DNA of 44,804 nucleotides from Deltaproteobacteria bacterium (GTDB lineage Bacteria > Desulfobacterota > WTBG01 > JAGOGO01), in assembly GCA_017996625.1 (NCBI GenBank), contig JAGOGO010000010.1, positions 1 to 44,804 of the forward strand, written 5' to 3'. Position 1 is the stretch's first letter, and every line of letters starts with the position of its first letter. Positions 35,805-44,013 of the stretch are shown piece by piece. Both the position numbers and the translations under genes were made by a program. A model generated the notes under the pieces. The model had not been told where the DNA came from, did not search any database, and worked only from the letters and a program-made list of their open reading frames with translations.

Positions 35805-36016
35805 TCCTTTCGCTTTCTGATGCGTCCTGATTTTTCAGATAGTATCATGATTAAAAGACCGCGAAAAGCAGTCTGAAGAAGATGAATAATTCTTTTAGTA
35901 AGATGAAGCATCATCTTTTCCGGATCGGTACCCCGGGTTTTGTTTGCGATCAGCAGGTTTCCTGATCTGTATCGCACATTGTCGATTGCTCCTGAAACCT
36001 GGCGTAGCCAATGCAT
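35801..36016 (-). CDS. Small hypothetical basic protein
   Basis: A 71-residue protein beginning MHWLRQVSGAIDNVRYRSGNLL, with a hydrophobic patch IIHLLQTAFRGLLIMIL (44-60) and a strongly basic tail (KSGRIRKRKE). No family is recognised. The case for a real gene is its exact packing: three bases after the VanZ stop and a four-base ATGA overlap with the next gene. It could also be spacer, as no conserved motif is seen. Confidence 0.4.
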   Translation of the reverse strand: MHWLRQVSGAIDNVRYRSGNLLIANKTRGTDPEKMMLHLTKRIIHLLQTAFRGLLIMILSEKSGRIRKRKE

Positions 36017-36019
36017 TCA

Positions 36020-36385
36020 TCATTTTCTCCGATAGTATCCCCCTTTCTTTCTCCACTTGCCGGCCCACCCGATCATGAGACCAAGAAAAATTCCTAGACA
36101 GTTTGCCCCGGCATCCCCCAAAGATGCATCCCGGTAGGGAAGCAGAGACTGCAGCAACTCCATGGCGGCGCCATAGAGTGCTCCGATCAAAAGAGGAACG
36201 ATATAGATAAGACCGTATGACGAAGGCATCCTGGGAAAGCTGAGGAGAAACCCCAAAGGGAGGTAAAGAAGAATGTGGATATACTTATCCTGATGCCTGA
36301 TAACATGATGAGGAATACCCACCGGCATCAAGGAACCTACCGCAATCAGTGTCATGTAAAGAAGAATAAAGAAGTAATACCGCAT
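36020..36385 (-). CDS. VanZ-like membrane protein
   Basis: A 121-residue protein with four helices and the VanZ features: DKYIHILLYLPLGFLLSF near 34-50, the central helix IVPLLIGALYGAAMELLQSLLPYRDASLGDAGANCLGIFLGLMIG with the E.LQ..LP.R..S..D...N motif. VanZ-like proteins are inner-membrane proteins of unclear role, some linked to glycopeptide tolerance or outer-membrane upkeep. It starts a three-gene unit with two small genes downstream. Confidence 0.85.
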   Translation of the reverse strand: MRYYFFILLYMTLIAVGSLMPVGIPHHVIRHQDKYIHILLYLPLGFLLSFPRMPSSYGLIYIVPLLIGALYGAAMELLQSLLPYRDASLGDAGANCLGIFLGLMIGWAGKWRKKGGYYRRK

Positions 36386-36442
36386 AATCCCTGAAACTTA
36401 ATAACGCAGATTATGGTCGTAGCGGAAGTCGATCGGACCATG

Positions 36443-36892
36443 CTACTGTGGTTGATACCGTTCCACTATGATTGTAGATTCCTTGAGTATGCGTTCCGCA
36501 AGAGCGTCCGGATATCCTTCGCCGTAAACAATTTTGGTTATGCCTGCGCTTATGATCATCTTCAGACAGATGCTGCAGGGCATGGTAGTACAGTATAACA
36601 CGGAATCTTTGATGCAGACACCATGATACGCCGCCTGAATAATAATATTTTGTTCGGCATGAAGGCCGCGGCAGAGTTCGTGCCGTTCTCCTGAAGGAAT
36701 CTGACTTTGCTCTCGCAGGCAGCCGATGTCAAGACAATGCGGGAGAGCCGGTGGGGCGCCGTTGTAGCCGGTGGCAAGAATTCGTTTGTCCTTGACGAGA
36801 ATTGCTCCCACGTGACGGCGCCGGCAGGTTGATCGTTTCGCTACCAGGTTGGTAATCTCCATGAAGTACTGGTCCCAGCTTGGTCGTGACAT
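36443..36892 (-). CDS. dCMP deaminase (ComEB-like)
   Basis: A 149-residue zinc deaminase. [21 protein letters not shown] lies near 27-47, the catalytic HAEQN near 78-82 provides the zinc His and proton-shuttle Glu, and [12 protein letters not shown] near 97-108 the zinc cysteines. [22 protein letters not shown] is the nucleotide-binding insert of dCMP deaminases. It converts dCMP to dUMP for thymidylate synthesis. It follows rpiB by 107 bases on the same strand. Confidence 0.92.
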   Translation of the reverse strand: MSRPSWDQYFMEITNLVAKRSTCRRRHVGAILVKDKRILATGYNGAPPALPHCLDIGCLREQSQIPSGERHELCRGLHAEQNIIIQAAYHGVCIKDSVLYCTTMPCSICLKMIISAGITKIVYGEGYPDALAERILKESTIIVERYQPQ

Positions 36893-36999
36893 AGTAGCAC
36901 CAGAGGGGGTTGGATAAGAAAGAAGCCCAGCTTATCTACAAGCAGCTGACAGCTCTTTCCTACATTGTCTTGGGAGCAGGCCGTTTCAGCATTGTTTTT

Positions 37000-37440
37000 C
37001 TAGTGCCGTTCTATCTCCTGTATTTTCTCAAGCCGCCGCTGATGGCGGCCGCCTTCAAACGGTGTTTCGAGCCAGATCTTCACAATGTCGAGTGCACGCT
37101 GTGCATCGATCCGGTCTGCTCCCAAGCTTAATACATTACTGTCATTGTGCTTGCGACTCATCTCTGCGGCAAGGACATCGTGGCAGAGCGCGGCCCGAAC
37201 CCCGGGAAATTTGTTGGCAACAATGCTCATACCAATTCCCGAACCGCAGATGACAATACCGCGGTCATATTCTCCACTGGAAACCTTCTCCGCTGCGAGG
37301 CGACAAAAATCCGGGTAGTCGACAGAATCAACTGAAAACGTGCCCACGTCAAGTACTTCAACAGGTTGTTGAGCAAGGAACTCCTGAAGCGTTTTCTTAA
37401 GTTGATATCCCCGGTGATCGCTTGCCAGTACAACCTTCAT
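37000..37440 (-). CDS. rpiB: Ribose-5-phosphate isomerase B
   Basis: A 146-residue RpiB/LacAB enzyme. ASDHRGYQLK at the N-terminus, the catalytic Cys in GIVICGSGIGMSIVANK (C65), and RAALCHDVLAAEMSRKHNDSNVLSLG. It interconverts ribose 5-phosphate and ribulose 5-phosphate. It follows fabF on the same strand, separated by a 358-base gap that contains an inverted-repeat element; fabF-rpiB neighbours are common in related bacteria. Confidence 0.94.
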   Translation of the reverse strand: MKVVLASDHRGYQLKKTLQEFLAQQPVEVLDVGTFSVDSVDYPDFCRLAAEKVSSGEYDRGIVICGSGIGMSIVANKFPGVRAALCHDVLAAEMSRKHNDSNVLSLGADRIDAQRALDIVKIWLETPFEGGRHQRRLEKIQEIERH

Positions 37441-37575
37441 GAGCTTTCCTCGGGATTCTGGCCATATGGCCTCATAAAAAGATACAAATGATACGGTGAG
37501 GCAGGAAAAACCTCGTGGCTGCCCAGATTAAGGGCAAACACCAGGTTTGCCCCTGCGTCAGATGCATGGTGCATG

Positions 37576-37745
37576 CTTCGATCCCGGCCGGCGCGGATTG
37601 CGCATCAAACCGTTACCCCCGCGGAGCGGAACTCACCATGACAAAATTTCCTGGTGTGACTTCTTTTCTTGTCACCCTGAGCGAAGTCTTCGTGGCCCCT
37701 AAGAAGTATTCGCCATTCTGAGTCCCGCGCCGGCCGGGATCGAAG
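37576..37745. mobile_element. 170-bp element with 21-bp perfect terminal inverted repeats
   Basis: The right end (37725-37745) is the exact reverse complement of the left end (37576-37596): 21 of 21 bases, starting CTTCGATCCCGGCCGG on the left. No open frame within has coding character. The internal text (GTGTGACTTCTTTTCTTGTCACCCTGAGCGAAGTC) carries words of widespread bacterial palindromic repeats. It lies in the fabF-rpiB gap and no flanking target duplication is obvious. The rest of the gap (37441-37575, 37746-37798) shows no gene; ATGCA/TGCAT at about 37563 is a small palindrome. Confidence 0.7.
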
Positions 37746-37798
37746 GGTCAGGATAAGCTGCGTCGAAGGCAACACAGCGAATAGGCTTTTGACGATGG

Positions 37799-39037
37799 TC
37801 AGTCGAACCGTTTGAAGACCAGGGTTCCATTGGTTCCACCAAAGCCGAACGAATTGGAAAGCGCATAGGTAATCTTCTTTTCCCGGGCCTGATTAGGTAC
37901 ATAATCGAGATCACACTCGGGATCCGGGTCCTCATAGTTGATGGTAGGCGGAAGAACCTGGTTCTGCAGTGTTAACGCCGTAAAGATGGCTTCCACTGCT
38001 CCGGCAGCGCCAAGCAGATGGCCGGTCATGGACTTGGTAGAGCTGATCATGAGCTTTTGGCTGTGGGAATTGAACACCGTTTTGATGGCCTGAGTTTCAC
38101 ATAGGTCATTGAATTGTGTCGAAGTCCCATGAGCATTAATATACTCGATCTGAGCGGGAGTGATCTTTGCGTCCTCCAGAGCCATTATCATGCAATTGGC
38201 TGCGCCTTCGCCTCCTGGCGAGGGGGTCGTAATATGATGAGCATCACCGGTTCGACCGTAGCCGACTATTTCACAGTAAATTGTGGCCCCGCGCTGCTTG
38301 GCCTGTTCGAGTTCTTCCAGGATGAGAATGCCTGCACCTTCAGCTACGACAAATCCATCCCGGTTTTTTTCAAAAGGGCGACTGGCTTTCTGCGGCACCT
38401 CATTTTGTTCTGAGAGGGCTTTCATGTTGCAAAAGCCGCCGAGCATGAGGGGGGTAATCGATCCCTCCGTACCGCCGCAAATCATCGCATCGGCTGCGCC
38501 CTGCTGAATCAGCTTGAATGCGTCGCCGACAGCATGAGTGCCGCTTGCACATGCGGTTACAACACAGGTGTTGGGCCCTTTCGCGCCTGAAGCAATTGCG
38601 ACCTGGCCTGGAGCCATGTTGGCGATCATCATCGGGATGAGAAAGGGAGAAATTTTCCCGGGGCCTTTTTCGAGGAGGAGCTTATGATTTTTTTCCAGGG
38701 TCACCAGGCCTCCGAGGCCGGTTCCGAGAATAACGCCCACTTTGGTGGGTTCGTACTCGTTCCCTATGGTAATGCCAGCATCCGCAAGGGCCAGCTGGGT
38801 AGCTGCCAAAGCAAACTGGACGAAAAGATCAGTTCGCTTGATTTCTTTTGCATCCAGATAGTCTTCCGGCTTGAATCCCTTCACTTCACCGGCAATACGC
38901 GAACGGAACTGGGTTGTATCGAATTTGGTATTATAGTCAATACCGGACTTGCCCGAGGTAAGCGCTTCCCATGTTTGCGGAATGGTGGTGCCTACAGGAT
39001 TGAGCGTGCCTAGACCTGTTACGACAACTCGTCTCAT
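37799..39037 (-). CDS. fabF: Beta-ketoacyl-ACP synthase II FabF
   Basis: A 412-residue condensing enzyme extending acyl-ACP with malonyl-ACP. The catalytic triad is Cys163 in VVTACASGTHA, His in NAHGTSTQFND (near 302) and His in STKSMTGHLLGAAGAVE (near 338). GFGGTNGTLVF ends the protein. The ATG at 39037 gives MRRVVVTGLG, the family start; a TTG 24 bases earlier is less likely. It is last of the fab genes. Confidence 0.97.
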   Translation of the reverse strand: MRRVVVTGLGTLNPVGTTIPQTWEALTSGKSGIDYNTKFDTTQFRSRIAGEVKGFKPEDYLDAKEIKRTDLFVQFALAATQLALADAGITIGNEYEPTKVGVILGTGLGGLVTLEKNHKLLLEKGPGKISPFLIPMMIANMAPGQVAIASGAKGPNTCVVTACASGTHAVGDAFKLIQQGAADAMICGGTEGSITPLMLGGFCNMKALSEQNEVPQKASRPFEKNRDGFVVAEGAGILILEELEQAKQRGATIYCEIVGYGRTGDAHHITTPSPGGEGAANCMIMALEDAKITPAQIEYINAHGTSTQFNDLCETQAIKTVFNSHSQKLMISSTKSMTGHLLGAAGAVEAIFTALTLQNQVLPPTINYEDPDPECDLDYVPNQAREKKITYALSNSFGFGGTNGTLVFKRFD

Positions 39038-39093
39038 GGTATTTTTTAACTCCAACCACAATAGGTGTTATCAGCGAGAAGGTGAATACCTGG

Positions 39094-39333
39094 TTAGAGG
39101 CGCTCCTGGATGTATTCGATGGCATCCTTTACCGTGACGATCTTTTCCGCGTCTTCATCGGGAATTTCCTGCCCGAATTCCTCTTCCAGAGCCATAACCA
39201 GTTCGACCAAGTCGAGGGAATCCGCTCCCAGATCATCCACAAAAGAAGCATTCAGCGTTACTTCGTCTTCACTGACTCCAAGCTGATCGATGATGATAGA
39301 TTTCACTTTTTCTTCAATACTGTTCTCGGCCAT
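39094..39333 (-). CDS. acpP: Acyl carrier protein
   Basis: A 79-residue acidic carrier. The phosphopantetheine serine is Ser39 in [21 protein letters not shown], with [17 protein letters not shown] in helix 4. It carries the growing acyl chain for FabD, FabG and FabF encoded beside it. The neighbour spacing (37 and 56 bases) is usual. Confidence 0.98.
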   Translation of the reverse strand: MAENSIEEKVKSIIIDQLGVSEDEVTLNASFVDDLGADSLDLVELVMALEEEFGQEIPDEDAEKIVTVKDAIEYIQERL

Positions 39334-39370
39334 TGAACACCTCCGTCATTAATGGTTTGCAACATTCTGT

Positions 39371-40111
39371 TTACATGTATAGTCCGCCATTCACGTTGAT
39401 CACCTGTCCGGTAATATACCGCGATGCGTCCGATGCCAGAAAGAGAACCGCTTCCGCAACATCGTCCGGCGTACCCATCCGGCCGAGCGGTATGCGATGT
39501 AGAAACTCGGCTTGTACTTTTTCGGGCAGAGATCTGGTCATCTCGGTCTCAATAAAGCCGGGAGCAACCGCATTTATGTTGATGCTACGAGACGAAAACT
39601 CTTGTGCAAGACTTTTCGTAAGTCCGATGATGGCGGCTTTGGAGGCAGCATAGTTAGCCTGCCCGGCATTTCCAGTCTGGCCAACCACCGAAGCGATATT
39701 GACGATTTTCCCGTATCGCTGTTTCATCATGGGGCGAATCACTGCTTTGGAGCAGTTGAATACGCTCCGCAGGTTTACCGTCATGACGGCATCCCATTCC
39801 TCCTCCTTCATTTTGAGGAAAAGGTTGTCCCGGGTAATGCCGGCATTATTCACCAGAATATCCACTTTGCCGAAAGCCTCAAGTGCAGCGGCTCCAATGT
39901 TCTCTGCCTCCTGGAACCGTGAGAGGTCGGCAGTGACTGCCAGACTTTTTCGGCCCAGTGCTTCAATGTCCTGCGCCACTGATTGAGCAAGCGCTCCGTT
40001 AAGATCAGCAATGACAACATTTGCTCCGTTGCGAGCGAGCAGCAGTGCTATTGCCTTCCCGATACCTTGTGCTCCGCCGGTAACTATAGCCGCTTTGTCC
40101 TGCAGCAACAT
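39371..40111 (-). CDS. fabG: 3-oxoacyl-ACP reductase FabG
   Basis: A 246-residue short-chain dehydrogenase. NADPH site AAIVTGGAQGIGKAIALLLA (7-26), NNAGITRDN near 87-95, catalytic Ser in IASVVGQTGNAGQ, and YAASKAAIIGLTK (Tyr151/Lys155 region). GQVINVNGGLYM ends the protein. It reduces beta-ketoacyl-ACP. The start at 40111 is one base past the fabD stop and yields the standard N-terminus; the longer frame to 40168 overlaps fabD. Confidence 0.96.
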   Translation of the reverse strand: MLLQDKAAIVTGGAQGIGKAIALLLARNGANVVIADLNGALAQSVAQDIEALGRKSLAVTADLSRFQEAENIGAAALEAFGKVDILVNNAGITRDNLFLKMKEEEWDAVMTVNLRSVFNCSKAVIRPMMKQRYGKIVNIASVVGQTGNAGQANYAASKAAIIGLTKSLAQEFSSRSININAVAPGFIETEMTRSLPEKVQAEFLHRIPLGRMGTPDDVAEAVLFLASDASRYITGQVINVNGGLYM

Positions 40112-40112
40112 C

Positions 40113-41057
40113 TCAATGCATCTCCTTCCACGTTTTTTCCAGGCTAGCCAGGCTCTTGCTGTCTTCAAGGTTCAGTATTGTTGCCGATTTGCTGATCCGT
40201 TTTACCAACCCACTGAGAACCTTCCCCGGCCCAATCTCGATAAACATTTCTACGCCGCTCGCCACCATCGACCGGATCGAATCTTCCCAGAGGACAGGAG
40301 AACTCAGCTGCCTGACAAGAATCTCCTTTACGCGACCGGCATCGCTGTTTTCCCTGGCTTCGACATTGGTGACGACCGGATACATAAGTGGGTGGATTGT
40401 TACCGTGCTCAAGTGATCGGCCAGGCGGCTACCCGCGGGTCCCATCAGCTGGCAGTGAAAGGGAGCGCTTACAGCAAGCCTTACGGTTTTGAGAGCGCCC
40501 ATGCTCTTGGCCATGCCGATGGCCCGATCCACTGCCCCGATATGTCCGGAAATTACGATCTGACCGGGAGCGTTAAAATTTGCCGGTGTGAGGATTTCTC
40601 CCCCTGCGGCTTTCCGACAGAGTTCTTCTACCTGTTCGCGTTCCATTCCCAGGATGGCAGCCATGCCGCCTTCGCCCGCTGGGACCGCCTCCTGCATAAA
40701 TTGACCGCGCTTTCGAACCGCTTGAACACCGTCACGAAACGTAAGCGCCTGGCTTGCGATCAGAGCAGAGTACTCGCCCAAGCTATGGCCGGCAGCGCAC
40801 TGTGGTGTGATATCGAGTCGTGATTCAAGCACTCGGAGAGCGGCAATGCTCACCGTTACAATCGCCGGCTGAGTGTTCATGGTAAGAATCAAGTCGCTCT
40901 CCGGGCCTTGAAAACACAAAGAGGAAAGCTTAAAACCGAGGGCATCGTCAGCTTCGGCGAATACTTCTTTTGCTTCGGAGAAAGCATCTGACAGGTCTTT
41001 TCCCATGCCTACTGACTGGGCGCCCTGCCCGGGAAACAAGAATGCGAAAGACTTCAT
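40113..41057 (-). CDS. fabD: Malonyl-CoA:ACP transacylase FabD
   Basis: A 314-residue enzyme loading malonyl from CoA to ACP. FLFPGQGAQSVGMGKDL at the start, the nucleophile Ser92 in AAGHSLGEYSALIAS, active-site Arg in VRKRGQFMQEAVPAG and His in SAPFHCQLM near 200, plus EIGPGKVLSGLVKRI. Length is standard. It sits between the acyl-CoA dehydrogenase gene and fabG. Confidence 0.96.
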   Translation of the reverse strand: MKSFAFLFPGQGAQSVGMGKDLSDAFSEAKEVFAEADDALGFKLSSLCFQGPESDLILTMNTQPAIVTVSIAALRVLESRLDITPQCAAGHSLGEYSALIASQALTFRDGVQAVRKRGQFMQEAVPAGEGGMAAILGMEREQVEELCRKAAGGEILTPANFNAPGQIVISGHIGAVDRAIGMAKSMGALKTVRLAVSAPFHCQLMGPAGSRLADHLSTVTIHPLMYPVVTNVEARENSDAGRVKEILVRQLSSPVLWEDSIRSMVASGVEMFIEIGPGKVLSGLVKRISKSATILNLEDSKSLASLEKTWKEMH

Positions 41058-41094
41058 GGTCCACTTTCTCCTGCCAGCAGTCGGGTTAATGCCT

Positions 41095-42252
41095 TTAGCG
41101 CCTTCGGACTTGTTCTTTGTTCAGTTCGAGGCCAATGACATTGCGTTGAATCTGGTTGGTGCCTTCGTAGATTTGTAGTATTTTGGCGTCCCGCATCATT
41201 TTTTCTACTGGATACTCACGTGTGTACCCGTAACCGCCGAATACCTGTACTGCCTGTGTCGAAACGTTCATGGCGACATCAGTGGCAAATACCTTAGCCA
41301 TGGCGGACACTTTCGAAAAATCCCGAGGATTGCTGGCCATATACCGGGCTACGGAATAGATCAGAGCCCTCGCCGCTTCGGTCTGTGTGGCCATGTCGGC
41401 GAGAATATGCTGAATTGCCTGAAAGGAGATAATCGGTTTTCCGAACTGATGACGTTCCCGCGCATACTGAACGGCTGCTTCCAGAGCTCCCTGAGCAAGC
41501 CCTACACCCTGGGCACCGATGCCGGGCCGCGACTGGTCCAGGTTCTTCATGGCGATCATGAATCCCTTGCCCTCGGTGCCAAGAAGGTTCTCTTTCGGCA
41601 CCCGGCAGTCTTCAAAAATAAGGGTGGTGGTAGAAGAGGCGCGGATGCCCATCTTCTTTTCTTTCTTTCCGAACGAGAATCCCTCCATTCCTTTTTCCAG
41701 AATAAAGGCGCTGGCACCCCTCGGGCCGCGGGATTTATCGGTAAGAGCAATGACAACGTAAATATCAGCCTCTCCTCCGTTCGTAATCCACTGCTTGGTG
41801 CCATTAAGGATATAAGCGTTGCCGTCTTTGCGGGCAGAGGTCTGAATACCGCCCGCGTCGCTTCCGGCGTTTGGCTCAGTCAGACCAAAAGCAGCCAGCT
41901 TTTTCTGCGTAGCCACCATGGGGAGATATCTTTCCTTTTGTTCTTCAGTACCGAACAGAATGATCGGGTAGAGTCCTAATCCGTTACATGCGTAACTTAC
42001 CGCTACTGCGGTACAGGCGCGGCTGAGCTGTTCAATGACCAGGCAGAGCTCAAACACTCCACCGCCGAATCCCCCATATTTCTGATCGATAAACACCCCG
42101 GAAAGCCCGGTTTCGCAGAGTGTATCTAATATCTCGCGCGGGAACTGCTCTTTCTCGTCAAGTTCGGCGCGCACCGGCACTACTTTTTCTTCAGCAATCG
42201 TACGGGCTAAAGCCTGAATCTCTTTTTGCTCATCAGTCAGAAAATAGTCCAA
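41095..42252 (-). CDS. Acyl-CoA dehydrogenase
   Basis: A 385-residue flavoenzyme of the short/branched-chain type. FGLTEPNAGSDAGGIQTSA near 124-142 (FAD/substrate), QWITNGGEADIYVV, AVQYARERHQFGKPI near 240-255, VQVFGGYGYTREYPVEKMMRDAKILQIYEGTNQIQRNVIG near 333-372, where the Glu in IYEGTNQ is the usual catalytic base. It makes trans-2-enoyl-CoA and passes electrons to an electron-transfer flavoprotein, not encoded here. It stands in the operon where plsX and fabH would normally lie. Which substrate it uses is not visible. Confidence 0.93.
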   Translation of the reverse strand: MDYFLTDEQKEIQALARTIAEEKVVPVRAELDEKEQFPREILDTLCETGLSGVFIDQKYGGFGGGVFELCLVIEQLSRACTAVAVSYACNGLGLYPIILFGTEEQKERYLPMVATQKKLAAFGLTEPNAGSDAGGIQTSARKDGNAYILNGTKQWITNGGEADIYVVIALTDKSRGPRGASAFILEKGMEGFSFGKKEKKMGIRASSTTTLIFEDCRVPKENLLGTEGKGFMIAMKNLDQSRPGIGAQGVGLAQGALEAAVQYARERHQFGKPIISFQAIQHILADMATQTEAARALIYSVARYMASNPRDFSKVSAMAKVFATDVAMNVSTQAVQVFGGYGYTREYPVEKMMRDAKILQIYEGTNQIQRNVIGLELNKEQVRRR

Positions 42253-42321
42253 TTCCTACTCCTTCGGGTTAACGTGGGCGAGAGTGTTTATCAGAGCTCG
42301 AGTTCTGCGAGCGATTCGACT

Positions 42322-42504
42322 TTAAGATTCTTCTACTTCAATAACTTCTCGATCTTTGTAGTACCCACAACTTGGGCAGGCATGATGAGGAAGCTTTTTT
42401 TCTCCACAATGAGAGCAGGTGATCAATGTAGGAGGTGTCGTTTTATCGTGGGTGCGTCGTTTCCGTCCCCTCGACTTTGAGTGCCTTTTTGGTGGTAATG
42501 CCAT
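42322..42504 (-). CDS. rpmF: Ribosomal protein bL32
   Basis: A 60-residue large-subunit protein: MALPPKRHSKSRGRKRRTHDK, then the zinc ribbon CSHCGEKKLPHHACPSCGYY with four cysteines, and an acidic end. It follows the YceD gene directly, as in most bacteria, and is likely cotranscribed with the fab genes. Confidence 0.97.
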   Translation of the reverse strand: MALPPKRHSKSRGRKRRTHDKTTPPTLITCSHCGEKKLPHHACPSCGYYKDREVIEVEES

Positions 42505-42531
42505 CGGGTTACTCCATTTTTGATGAAATTG

Positions 42532-43065
42532 TTATTTCAAAAGCTTTTTTAAGCCTGCCATCCTCGGGTCAACAGGTTCATCGGTCGAACAGGTGCACGT
42601 TTCCTGGTTTCTGTTTATTCCGCACTTCGGGCAAAGCCCCAAACAGTTCTCGCGGCAGAGGGCTTTGATGGGAAGTGAAAGAATAATCTGTTGAACGAGA
42701 ATTTTTCCAACATCAATAGAGTCGCCCTCATAAAATTCCGTATCCAACTCTTCCGGCAACAGCTCTCGTTCATAATGGCCGCGATCTGCCGGTACGGGCG
42801 TAAGGGTAAAGGCAAACTCAGAATCGATGGGAAGCGTAAACGGTTCCAGACAACGACTGCAGCTGGTACGGATGGTGGTCTTTACGGCTCCGCGCACAGA
42901 GACTGTGGCCTCGCCGCGAACCAAGCCTACGCGATAGACGATGGGAGAAGCAGCGGATAGATCGAGATGCTCTTCTCCCTCTAGGCTCTGGCTAAGCCAA
43001 TCCGGCTCCAGTTCACCCTTAAGCGTGGTCCCTTCAAGGGGTATGTCTTCGATTCGATACTTCAA
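42532..43065 (-). CDS. YceD/DUF177 family protein
   Basis: A 177-residue protein of the DUF177 family that precedes rpmF in very many bacteria. Features are an N-terminal strand-rich half, TSCSRCLEPFTLPIDSEFAFTLTP near 77-92, DSIDVGKILVQQIILSLPIKALC near 125-147, and a C-terminal zinc-type cluster CRENCLGLCPKCGINRNQETCTC with six cysteines. Family members have been linked to 23S rRNA and ribosome assembly. First gene of the operon, behind a good promoter. Confidence 0.93.
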   Translation of the reverse strand: MKYRIEDIPLEGTTLKGELEPDWLSQSLEGEEHLDLSAASPIVYRVGLVRGEATVSVRGAVKTTIRTSCSRCLEPFTLPIDSEFAFTLTPVPADRGHYERELLPEELDTEFYEGDSIDVGKILVQQIILSLPIKALCRENCLGLCPKCGINRNQETCTCSTDEPVDPRMAGLKKLLK

Positions 43066-43087
43066 GTTTAAACCTTTTTTTGATCAT

Positions 43088-43117
43088 TATATAAATCCAA
43101 GGGGCGCAATTTGTCAA
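43088..43117 (-). promoter_or_regulatory. Sigma70-type promoter of yceD-rpmF-fab operon
   Basis: On the minus strand TTGACA (43112-43117) is followed after 18 bases by TATATA (43088-43093), with TATAAT available two bases further. The start would be near 43080, leaving a short leader before the YceD ATG at 43065. Confidence 0.75.
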
Positions 43118-43535
43118 GAGGAAATTTCACTTTCCCTGCAATTTCAATAGGAATTATTTCCCGGCTGCTGATGCTTTCATGACCCTGCAGCCTCCTGAAT
43201 TCGACCGGATTTTCGAGCGAGAATGTGTGAGAATCCTACGCTGGCACATAATTGTCAAGAAATTTTTGGGTGCAGAGGAGTACGGATTTCGACCACCTGT
43301 GTCGCGATTCTTTGCACTTGTACTGGACCACGTATCATGGCCGCTGCATCATGTCGGCGTACGAGTATCATGCGAGACGCTGTTGCTGTGTCTGCTATGG
43401 ATAACTCTGTCTCGAACAATGAGCCTGAACAAAAGAAAGCCCGACAGCACCTCAGGACTGCCAGGCTGGTAATCATGGCAAAGCTAATTTTTACTTAGAA
43501 TTCAAGAATTGATTGCTTGCCTCACGATCGAGTGC
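43118..43535. other. Apparently gene-free stretch
   Basis: Open frames of up to 97 codons exist on both strands but carry no recognisable domain, no convincing ribosome-binding site and mixed composition. Nothing can be supported here. Together with the receptor remnant that follows, it looks like eroded DNA. Confidence 0.5.
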
Positions 43536-43814
43536 TCAGCAAGGCACAGCATGCAAGGTTTCTTCTTGATGCTGGTGTCTTAGAGAAGAGCCACTAAGTG
43601 CTCTTTGATCATTCTTGTGGTCCTGGGGTACTGGTTTCTTCGTTACGGCAGACACCTGAGCAGCATGTCCCAGCAACTCATTGCCCACGATCATTCTGAG
43701 ACTTTCCACGATTTCTTGCAGGCTGCCAACCTGTTCGGAGAGTTCTTCGCTTGCTGCAGCGGTTTGCTCGGCGTTCGCCGCACATGCCTCGATTGCGTGA
43801 TATGTAGCTCTCAC
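43536..43814 (-). pseudogene. Remnant of a methyl-accepting chemotaxis receptor
   Basis: The first third of this 92-codon frame (ACAANAEQTAAASEELSEQVGSLQEIVESLRMIVG, given here in two pieces: EACAANAEQTAAASEEL and SEQVGSLQEIVESL) matches the end of the signalling domain of methyl-accepting chemotaxis proteins. Such proteins are over 500 residues. The ligand-binding domain, HAMP and the signalling hairpin tip are missing and nothing upstream on this strand continues the match. The C-terminal part (KKPVPQDHKND...) is not MCP-like. It is most likely a decayed gene end. Confidence 0.6.
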
Positions 43815-43896
43815 CGGTGATTACATCTAATGCTCCACGAAAATACATAGTTTTTCGTATTCTTTGGTAGTGCCAGCATTTTATTTTGTATTTAGT

Positions 43897-43949
43897 GTCC
43901 TCTCGTAGAGAAGAACAGCACTGGTATGACCGCCGGAGCTTGAGAGGAC
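43897..43949 (+). repeat. Inverted repeat in the leader of the Glu-rich protein gene
   Basis: GTCCTCTC (43897-43904) and GAGAGGAC (43942-43949) are exact inverted partners separated by 37 bases. It lies about 65 bases before the ATG at 44014. It could be a leader structure; there is no T tract, so it is not a terminator. Confidence 0.35.
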
Positions 43950-44013
43950 AGGGGAGGAACCCTCTGAGACCATCACTGTGCGGCTAGCTGCCGAAAAGGC
44001 GGAGGATAAGGAC

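Noticed and set aside
36910-37131. Plus-strand ORF of 73 codons with a hydrophobic segment and a G-rich stretch before its TTG
   Set aside because: Its second half is antisense to the rpiB end, the G-rich stretch abuts the start with no spacing, and no family is recognised. It is more likely chance.
40011-40823. Plus-strand ORF of 270 codons opposite fabD
   Set aside because: FabD on the other strand has all active-site motifs; this frame has no domain.
43179-43472. ORFs of 73-97 codons on both strands in the gap after the YceD promoter
   Set aside because: No recognisable domain, no start signal and inconsistent composition. Not called.
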